Under the pieces are notes generated by a model. That model did not search any database and was not told the DNA's origin. It worked only from the letters and a program-made list of their open reading frames with translations. Shown piece after piece: positions 53,623 to 61,050 of a stretch of DNA of 64,000 nucleotides; positions within the stretch are counted from its first letter, which is position 1, and the number at the start of each line of letters is the position of its first letter. Where the stretch lies: positions 62,001 to 126,000 of the forward strand of contig JACKJE010000001.1 in NCBI GenBank assembly GCA_020638135.1, in the 5' to 3' direction. Source of the stretch: Methylobacteriaceae bacterium (GTDB lineage Bacteria > Pseudomonadota > Alphaproteobacteria > Rhizobiales > Beijerinckiaceae). Position numbers and translations under genes: made by a program.

Positions 53623-54395
53623 CAAGCGGCCGGCCGTCCTGCTCTGAGCTGTGATATCGGCAGGTAGGCGAGCAGGAACGCTGCGCGCCGCCGCGCGAAG
53701 ATCGCGAGAAGTCCGAGATAGATTGCGACGCCGGCCGCGATGAGGATCGCAAGCTGTGCAATCGGCGTCTGCGTCGCGACGATGCGGTGGAGGAGAGCGA
53801 CCGACGCGCCCATCGCGCCCGCAAGCAACCATGCCGGCGCGAGCGCGGCGAACCGCTCGCGCCGTGGCCAGTCGAAATCCTTCATCGGCAGGCCGATCGC
53901 AAACAGCGCGCGGATCGAGTCGCCGGCAATCCGCGAAAGCCCAACGCTGATCGGCCGGAGCCACGCGAAACCCGTCAGCGCGAGCATGACGGCGAAGAGG
54001 TCGACCACGAGCGAATAGAGGTTGAACTCCGGTCGCGCCTGCGACGAGAACGCCGTGAAGAACAGGCCGGCTGGCACGGCGATCGCGCTGGCGACCGAAA
54101 GGCAGACGGCGATCTGCGCCGCATCATCCCAACCCGGGCCCGCGACCAGCGGCAGCAGCACGGGCGCGACTGCCGCCATGCCGACGAAGATCGGCGTTGT
54201 CACAAGAGCCGATTGCGCAACGACCTGGCCGCCGAGCCTGCGCAGCTCGCCAGCGTCGCGCCCGGCGCGCGCAAAGAAGGTGAAGACGACCGTGCTGCCC
54301 GTCATCAACGCCATTCGCGAAACCGCGTCGAGGCCTGCCCAGCCGAGCCAGCTCACGATACGGGATTTCGGGGCGCGTCGGTCGGGTCGTGTCAT
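53622..54395 (-). pseudogene. Oligosaccharide flippase (Wzx/RfbX-like) with probable internal deletion
   Basis: A 257-residue product where flippases have about 420-500. The first 35 residues (SRIVSWLGWAGLDAVSRMALMTGSTVVFT) resemble the extreme N-terminus of the family. The text then jumps to FFARAGRDAGELRRLGGQVVAQSALVTTPIFVGMAAVAPVLLPLVAGPGW, which normally lies near residue 250, and continues to a normal C-terminus. The frame is intact, so an in-frame loss of roughly 200 residues is the simplest reading. About seven membrane helices are missing, so lipid-linked oligosaccharide flipping is unlikely. The start lies 13 bp after the Wzz-like gene stop. Confidence 0.6.
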
Positions 54396-54407
54396 GGCGA
54401 TCGGGCC

Positions 54408-55718
54408 TCAGCCGAAGCGGTAGCGAACCGGTACTTCTATCGGCATGAAGGATTGCGGGAGCGGCCGGCGGGCCGGAGGCGGCGGTGCGCCGACGGAGCG
54501 CAGCAGGTTGACGAGCGTGACGCCGGCCAGGATTGCAAGGCCGAGCAGCAAGCCGACGAACATGCCGAGACCGCCAAAGATCGCCATCTTGGGGGCGAGG
54601 CGCTGCCGCTCAGGAGCGCGCGCCATCGAGACGATACGCAGATTGCCCGTGTCGATGCGGCCGAATTCCTTGGCTTCGCGCGAACGCGTCTCGAAGGATT
54701 CGAGCAGTTTGCGGTTAGCGTCGACCTCCTGCGCGATTTCGCGCAATTCGATTTCCGACTGACGCGCATGCGTCACTTTGTCGGCGAGGCCCGCCACCGT
54801 GTTCGAGAGAATCTGCTGTTCGTTGCGCGCGCGCGTGACATCGGCGCGCGCGGCAAAACGGATCGCGCGCATCTCTGCGCCGAGCGCACTGGGATTTTGC
54901 GCGGCGGACTCGATCTGTTTCAGGCGTGCGCTCGCGCGATCGAACTTGACCTGGGAATCGTTGAGCGCCGTCGTGGCGGCTGCGAGCTGCTGCTCGACCA
55001 GCAAGCGATCGCCGATGCGTACGAGATTCTTGTCGCGGCGATAGCGCTCGGCCTTGGCTTCCGACTGCGCCAGCGCGGTCCGCAGAGTTTCGAGGCGGCC
55101 CGAAAGGTCGGCCGTCAGACGCGAAGCCGCGTCATTGCGCGTCGCGGCGTCCTCCTCGAGATAGGCAGCCACGATGCCACTCGCGCGCCGCGCTGCAATA
55201 TCCGGCGCCGGTCCGTTCATCGTGACATCGACGACGAAGCTGCGTTCGGCGCGCTTGACGGTCAGCGAGCGGCGCAGAAGCGACAGCGTCGCTTCCCAAT
55301 CGCCCTTGGCGTCCGTCACGGGGCACTTGCCTTCCAGGCCATAGGCCGGAGGATCGGCCCTGCCTGCCTCGAAACAGGCGGTCTGCACCAGGCGCGACAG
55401 AACGCGCTCGGACTGCAACACGCCCATCTGGCTTTCGACAAAATTGATCGCAGCGTTCGCGTCGTAATTGCCGATCGTCAGATCGTTGTTGAAGAGCTTG
55501 AAGCCGCGCGGATCGAACAGAAGTTGCGTGCTCGACTCGTATTTTGCCGGCAGAATGTATTTTCCGATGAGGCCGGCGCCGACGCCGACCAGGGCGCAGA
55601 CGACGAGAATCCACGTGCGAGCGCGGACCAGTTCGAAGAAATGAGCGACCGCAGGGCCCCAGGGCCCGGCGCCGCTCTGCGACCAGCCGGACTGGTCTAT
55701 CCTCGAATAATAGGTCAT
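54408..55718 (-). CDS. Wzz/GumC-like polysaccharide co-polymerase without kinase domain
   Basis: A 436-residue inner-membrane protein. The N-terminal membrane helix (RTWILVVCALVGVGAGLIGKYIL) is followed by the Wzz motif AKYESSTQLLFDPRG. A periplasmic domain with long coiled coils follows (SRLTADLSGRLETLRTALAQSEAKAERYRRDKNLVR and further heptads), and PERQRLAPKMAIFGGLGMFVGLLLGLAILAG is the second membrane segment. No tyrosine-kinase domain follows; the tail is Pro-rich. Such proteins set chain length and couple polymerisation to export. I start at the ATG at 55718. Confidence 0.88.
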   Translation of the reverse strand: MTYYSRIDQSGWSQSGAGPWGPAVAHFFELVRARTWILVVCALVGVGAGLIGKYILPAKYESSTQLLFDPRGFKLFNNDLTIGNYDANAAINFVESQMGVLQSERVLSRLVQTACFEAGRADPPAYGLEGKCPVTDAKGDWEATLSLLRRSLTVKRAERSFVVDVTMNGPAPDIAARRASGIVAAYLEEDAATRNDAASRLTADLSGRLETLRTALAQSEAKAERYRRDKNLVRIGDRLLVEQQLAAATTALNDSQVKFDRASARLKQIESAAQNPSALGAEMRAIRFAARADVTRARNEQQILSNTVAGLADKVTHARQSEIELREIAQEVDANRKLLESFETRSREAKEFGRIDTGNLRIVSMARAPERQRLAPKMAIFGGLGMFVGLLLGLAILAGVTLVNLLRSVGAPPPPARRPLPQSFMPIEVPVRYRFG

Positions 55719-55997
55719 GAACGCACATGCCTGTTGGTCATTCAGCCTGACGTTAAGGTCGCTATTCCCACGCAATATTTAATAACATTGCGGAAGCCCC
55801 CGACATGGTTATGCCGGCGTAAAGGCGGCGCTCGGGGCTGTGCTTGATTTTGTCGCGAATTCCGGTGGGTTCTCCGCCTTTTCGGAGGCGCCGGGCGCGT
55901 CTGGGTCGAACCGGCGCGGGCGCGCCGCGCAAATCACATCATATGGTTTAGGGTTTGCTAATCGTTCGGCCGCACGCCGGACCCGCGCCCGCTCGGA

Positions 55998-57502
55998 TCA
56001 GCGCGCGTTGGAATAGGCCTTCCGGGAGAACAGCGTCAGACACATGATCCAGATGTCGAACACAAGCGACCAGTTGTCGATGTAGCGCAGATCGTAATGG
56101 ACGCGCCGCCGGATCTTATCCTGCGTATCCGTTTCGCCGCGCAGACCGTTGACTTGCGCCCAGCCGGTGATGCCGGGCTTGACGTTGTGCCGTCGAGCGT
56201 AGAGCGAAATCTCGATCTCGAAGGCCATGTCGTGGACCAGTGCGTGCGGCCGCGGGCCGACTAGCGACATTTCCCCGCGTTGCACGTTCAGGACCTGCGG
56301 CAGTTCGTCGATGTTGAAGCGGCGCAGAATCCGGCCGACACGGGTAACGCGCGGATCATCGGCCGTCGCCTGCTTGACCGCGGCGCCTTCTTCGGTCGCT
56401 CGCATCGAACGGAACTTGACGATCCGGAACTGCTTCCTGTTGAAGCCGTGCCGCGACTGAAAATAAAGGACCGGACCGGGGCTCTCCAGCTTGATGGCGA
56501 TTGCGACGAGCGCGAACAGCGGCGCGAGCGCGATCAGAGCGACAAGCGACAGCGCGATGTCGCAAGGCGTTTCAGCGCGGCGCCGAAGCCGCTCATCGAA
56601 TCCGCCGGCAGCCGGAAGCTTGAGGTGCCGGCCTCGCTGTTCAGCAGCGGGCCCGAGAAACGATGCAGCGGATTGGCGCGGTCGAGGTAAAGGTGGAGCG
56701 CCGCGGGAACACGCATGAAGGCCGTGATGCAGCGCTCGACGACTGACGAATGCTCGAGCGGAACGACAAGGATGATATCGTCGGGCATCAGTCGACGCGC
56801 GGCGTCGACGGCGTTGGCGAGCTCGGTTTCCAGCTTCTGCGCGCCTTCGTCCAGGAAGCGCGTCGAGATGACCTCCATCCCGCGTCTGGCGAGCGCGTGC
56901 TGCTCGAGAAATGCGCGAATTTCCGCATGATGGCCGACGATCATTACGCGTGCAGTCAGAACATTGCCCTTGTCGGCATGGCGCTTTGTCAGGATCACCA
57001 GCGCCGCGCGGCTGGCGTAGAGCGCGCCGAGACCGACAAAGTAGAAGACGATGAACGCGCCGCGCGAGGAATCGGCGATGGCGCGCAGCATGAAGCCCGC
57101 GGTCGCGGCGGCGAGAAAGGCGTAATTCCAGAGCGAAAAGATGCGCTCCGCATGGCCGGACAAGTCGAGATAATCGCCGATCGCGTAGGAATGGCGGGAA
57201 AGATTGAAGCCAACGAACAGGACCGCTGCCAGAATGCCGAGCTGGCTGCTTTCAAACGGGTCGCGGTGCGCGCCGTGCACGACGAGATTGTATAAGTAGT
57301 CAGACGCTGTGAACGCAGAGAAAATCGCAATGAGATCGATGACGGCCGCTTGAAGCGAGAACAGGAAGCGATTGTAGCGGACCTCGCGGCGCTGGGCCTG
57401 GGCGGCGGACTCTGTTACATCGCGCTCCGGAGGGCGCGCGAAGGCTGTCTTGGTCCATTCCGTTGCGGCCTGCTTGCAGGCGGCGAAGCCGAGATCGCTC
57501 AT
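55998..57502 (-). pseudogene. Undecaprenyl-phosphate glycosylphosphotransferase split by a one-base frameshift
   Basis: Frame one (57502 to 56534) encodes the membrane N-terminal half and the CoA-binding-like domain, ending GFGAALKRLATSR then stop. Frame two runs from about 56564 to 55998 and reads CDIALSLVALIALAPLFALVAIAIKLESPGPVLYFQSRHGFNRKQFRIVKFRSM, then DEIPQLLN-like NIDELPQVLNV, GEMSLVGPRPHA and KPGITGWAQVNGLRGET. Joined after ALKRL the protein is a full-length WcaJ/ExoY-type transferase of about 500 residues. A single base is missing near 56565 (CGC CT- TGC). It is either a recent pseudogene or an assembly error; the left locus carries an intact counterpart. Confidence 0.85.
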
Positions 57503-57996
57503 GTTGACCCCTGTCTGCGATACCGCCCGGTGATCGCGTGACAGGAGTGACCTAACGGCAGGCCCGTGAACGGAGGTCTAAAGATTGTGCTGAATTAGCC
57601 GTTTACCAGCATTGGGCGGAGTCTGGCGAGCCGAAATTCACCAATCAGGATTAATATAATTTGGAAGCGGCAATTGAAAGGCGGAAATAGACGAAAGTAA
57701 TATTTCATGCGGATCAATTCAGGCCGCAAAAAATGCGATGAATACTGCTTAAATGCGGCAGCGAGGCGGTAAAATAATTTACCTTTATCGGTAGTTGCCG
57801 ACCCGGTTGCGCCGCAGCGCCGGAACGCTGCCCGGATCCGATCGAAAACCGCGGGCCTGCGTCAAAAGGATGGTCTCCGGCGCCTCACCGCGTAGTATCA
57901 ATCTGTGTTGCATCGATCTACCTCGGATGTGCGACACTGAAAGCTTTCGAGCGGAGGCAAACCCAGCGAATAGAGAAAAGAGTCGACCCAGATCCA
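57503..57996. other. AT-rich regulatory region between divergent genes
   Basis: About 490 bp between the split glycosyltransferase (minus) and the cyclase (plus). Base composition is AT-rich between about 57590 and 57790, unlike the flanks. A possible sigma-70-type promoter on the plus strand is TTGAAA (57674) and TAATAT (57698), spaced 18 bp, some 300 bp before the cyclase start. No open frame looks like a gene. Confidence 0.35.
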
Positions 57997-60900
57997 ATGA
58001 GCCCCCACGAATCACCCGGCCAGAACCCAGGCGCCCGTAGCCGGCTGACGATCCTGTTCACGGATCTCGTCGGTTCGACAATGCTCGCGCGAGAAATGGA
58101 GGCGGAAGATTTCGCGGCTCTCCTCGACGGTCTACGCGACATCTGTCGCGACGTCGTCGCCGAGCGTGGCGGTCGGATCGCGCGCATGCAGGGCGATGGC
58201 GCCACGATCGTATTCGGACACCCGGAACCCGGCGAGGATGACGGGCGGCGCGCCGTCGACGCCGCGCTCGACATTCACCAGAAGGTCGGCGTAATGCGGC
58301 CGATCGGGCTGCCGCCCAGACTGCTTCCCCTGCGCATGCATTCCGGCGTCCACGCCGGGACGGTATTGATTGCCGATGGTGACATCGAAAGGGGCGTGTT
58401 CGATCTGGTTGGCGACGTGCCGAATGTCGCCGCCCGCCTTTCGCAACGCGCCGCGCCCGGCGAAATTCTGGCCAGCGTCGATTCGGTCGGGCCGAATGCG
58501 CATTTCTACAAGCTTGGCGCGCCTGCCGACCTTTCGGCGGTCGGTCTCGACCTGCCGGTTCATGTGGTGCTCGGACGCAGCGCCGCGACGAGCCGGTTCG
58601 AATCCACGGCGTCCCGCGGACTCACGCCCTTTATCGGTCGCCGAGAACTCGTCGACCAATTGCGCGCCTTTCTGCTTGACCCGGAAGCCGCGCCACGCGC
58701 CACGGTCATTCGTGGCGGCGCGGGGCTCGGCAAGACACGACTCATAGAGGAGGTCTTGCTGTCGATCGATCTGCAGGATGCGGTCGTTCTGCGCGGCGGC
58801 TGCGAGAGCTATCTCGGCGCCGAGATCCTCCAGCCGTTCCTGCAGATGATGCGTGGCTACATCGGCCTGCACGACGGCCTTACGGCCGACGAGGCCCTCG
58901 CCCTGTCGCGCGAGGCGCTCGAACCCTGGCGCATGGAGCTCGGGCCGCGCATCGATTCCGTCCGCGGCCTCGTCGTGGTCAGTCCCGACATCCGTCCGGC
59001 AGAGGCAGCGACCCGCGCGATCGACGATCTCGCGGCCTTTATCTTGGCGATTGCGAAATCAAGCCGCGTCGCGCTGGTGATCGACGACTGGCAATGGGCC
59101 GACGACGCCACGCGGCAGCTGATGGCGGCGCTTCTGCAGTCGCCGTCGCCTCTGCGGGTCATTCTGACCAGCCGTTCGCACGATGACGACGCGGACCTCG
59201 TGGCGGGCGCGTCGCGGATCGAACTGAAACCGTTCAACGGCGCGGAGACGGAACGCGCGGTCAGACGCTGGCTGCCGCAGGCCGATCCGTTCCTGATCGC
59301 GCGTATTCACGACTATGCGGGCGGCGTGCCGCTCTACATTGAGGAATTGTGCCACCTGGCGTCGGCCGACAATTTGTCCCACGCGCTGCTGGCGGGCGGT
59401 CGCGCTGGCTGGATCGGCGCTCTGGTGACGTCGCGCCTGCAGCGTCTGCCGGAGCAGCACGCCGAGATCGTGCGCGCCGCCGCCGTCGTCGGCAATGTCG
59501 CGCCGTATCGCTCGCTGATCGCGGCCTGTGGTCGCGCGCCGGACGACGAGGCGTTGCGCGCCCTCGCCGAGGCCGATTTTCTGTTCGTCGACGCGGCCAG
59601 CGGCGGCCTGCGCTTCAAGCATGGCATCACGCGCGATTCCGTCTACGAGTCGATCGGTCTCAAGACCCGTCGCATGTTGCATCGCCGGATCGCCGAGGCG
59701 CATGTCGCGCGCGGAAGGGGTCTCGATCATGACGATACGCTCGAGGCGCTCGCCTATCACAGCTTTGGCGCCGGCGACTGGGAGAAAGCCGCACGGTTCG
59801 CCGAACAGGCCGGCGACAAGGCGACCCTGGCCTTCGCGCTCGATCGCGCGCGGGCGCACTACAAGGCCGCGCTCGACGCGATGGACCATCTGGTCGGGCG
59901 AGGTCCTGACCACGAGGGGCGCTGGTGTCTGCTGGTCAACAAGCTCGGCATGGCCAGCATTTTCGATCCGCTGTCGCTACGAAACGACGTCAGCCTGTTC
60001 GAGCGGGCCGCCAATCTGGCGCGAGCGATCGGCGACATAGACGCGCAGGCGCGTGCGAACTACTGGCTGGGCTACATGTGCTACGGGTTCGGTCGCTTCC
60101 GCGAGGGCGTCGTTCACGCGCGCCGCGCGGCCGAACTGGCGCGCAAGACGGGCGACCTACGTCTTGTCGCGCAGGTCGAGGCCACGCTCGGGCAGATTCT
60201 CGCCGCCGCCGGTCGATACGACGACGCGCTCCAACTGATCGACGCGGCCATCGTCACCAAGAGGCGCTCGGCGCGACCGGGCGGCGGAATTGCGATCGGT
60301 TCTGCCTACGCCTTGTCCTGCGAAGCGAGCATACTCGCCGATCGCGGCGATTTCGCCTCTGCTGATGCGCGCTTCGACGAGGCGACCGCGCTGCTCGGCG
60401 GCACGAACCATCCGGTCGCCAATTCGATGCGCAACTGGCGCGTCGTCTCCCTGGTCTGGCGTGGAGCCTGGGAGCAGGCCGAAAACGTCGCCACCGAAAA
60501 TGCGCGGGTCGCCGAGAACATGCGGGGGCTTCTGCTGCTAGCGGTGTCCCGCGCCGCGGCCGGCTATGCGCGCTGGCGGCGCACCGGCGAGACCGACGCG
60601 CTTCGGCAGTTGCTCGACGCCATCCGTTGGATGGAGGGGCGCAATTTCAAGTTCTTCGTGTCTGTGCAGTACAGCTGGCTGGTCGAAGCCTGCGCGGAGG
60701 TCGGCGATATCGGCGGCGCTCGGCGCTATGCCGCGCATGTCCTGCTGCGCGCGCGACATGGCGAGCGATTGGGCGAAGCCGCCGTCAGCCGCGTCCTGGC
60801 GCAGATCGCCGCAAAGGCCGGCCGCCCCGACGATTGTGCGCGCTGGATTAAGCGCGCGGAGCTTTCGGCGCGCCTGCGAGGCTCGCGACGGGAAGCGGCG

Positions 60901-61041
60901 CTGAACGAGGCCCTGTGCGCCCTTCTTGAGACGCCGCGCGTCAGCGCCGAATGCCGCCAGCGACAGGCCGAACACGCGCAGGCGGAACTGCGCGCCATGG
61001 GAATGAACTGGTACGCCGATCGTCTGCGCGCTTCGATCTGA
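57997..61041 (+). CDS. Class III adenylyl cyclase fused to AAA ATPase and TPR domains
   Basis: A 1014-residue soluble regulator-like protein. Residues about 15-195 are a class III cyclase domain: LTILFTDLVGST with the metal Asp at 23, GGRIARMQGDGATIVF with the second Asp at 67, and FDLVGDVPNVAARLSQRAAPGEIL with the transition-state Asn/Arg at 143 and 147. Residues about 205-480 are an AAA/MalT-like ATPase (FIGRRELVDQL, Walker A GGAGLGKTRL at 240-249, Walker B ALVIDDWQWADD near 360). The rest is helical TPR (repeated Ala/Leu/Arg pairs). Catalytic residues look intact. It converges on the peroxidase-P450-SGNH gene with 9 bp between stops; ligand and output are unknown. Confidence 0.9.
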   Translation: MSPHESPGQNPGARSRLTILFTDLVGSTMLAREMEAEDFAALLDGLRDICRDVVAERGGRIARMQGDGATIVFGHPEPGEDDGRRAVDAALDIHQKVGVMRPIGLPPRLLPLRMHSGVHAGTVLIADGDIERGVFDLVGDVPNVAARLSQRAAPGEILASVDSVGPNAHFYKLGAPADLSAVGLDLPVHVVLGRSAATSRFESTASRGLTPFIGRRELVDQLRAFLLDPEAAPRATVIRGGAGLGKTRLIEEVLLSIDLQDAVVLRGGCESYLGAEILQPFLQMMRGYIGLHDGLTADEALALSREALEPWRMELGPRIDSVRGLVVVSPDIRPAEAATRAIDDLAAFILAIAKSSRVALVIDDWQWADDATRQLMAALLQSPSPLRVILTSRSHDDDADLVAGASRIELKPFNGAETERAVRRWLPQADPFLIARIHDYAGGVPLYIEELCHLASADNLSHALLAGGRAGWIGALVTSRLQRLPEQHAEIVRAAAVVGNVAPYRSLIAACGRAPDDEALRALAEADFLFVDAASGGLRFKHGITRDSVYESIGLKTRRMLHRRIAEAHVARGRGLDHDDTLEALAYHSFGAGDWEKAARFAEQAGDKATLAFALDRARAHYKAALDAMDHLVGRGPDHEGRWCLLVNKLGMASIFDPLSLRNDVSLFERAANLARAIGDIDAQARANYWLGYMCYGFGRFREGVVHARRAAELARKTGDLRLVAQVEATLGQILAAAGRYDDALQLIDAAIVTKRRSARPGGGIAIGSAYALSCEASILADRGDFASADARFDEATALLGGTNHPVANSMRNWRVVSLVWRGAWEQAENVATENARVAENMRGLLLLAVSRAAAGYARWRRTGETDALRQLLDAIRWMEGRNFKFFVSVQYSWLVEACAEVGDIGGARRYAAHVLLRARHGERLGEAAVSRVLAQIAAKAGRPDDCARWIKRAELSARLRGSRREAALNEALCALLETPRVSAECRQRQAEHAQAELRAMGMNWYADRLRASI

Positions 61042-61050
61042 GGCGGTTCC

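Noticed and set aside
55776..55997. Possible terminator near CTCCGCCTTTTCGGAG
   Set aside because: The stem is only five base pairs and no T-run follows.
58595..58605. GGTTCGAATCC, like a tRNA T-arm
   Set aside because: It lies inside the cyclase coding sequence, and no acceptor or anticodon stem can be folded around it.
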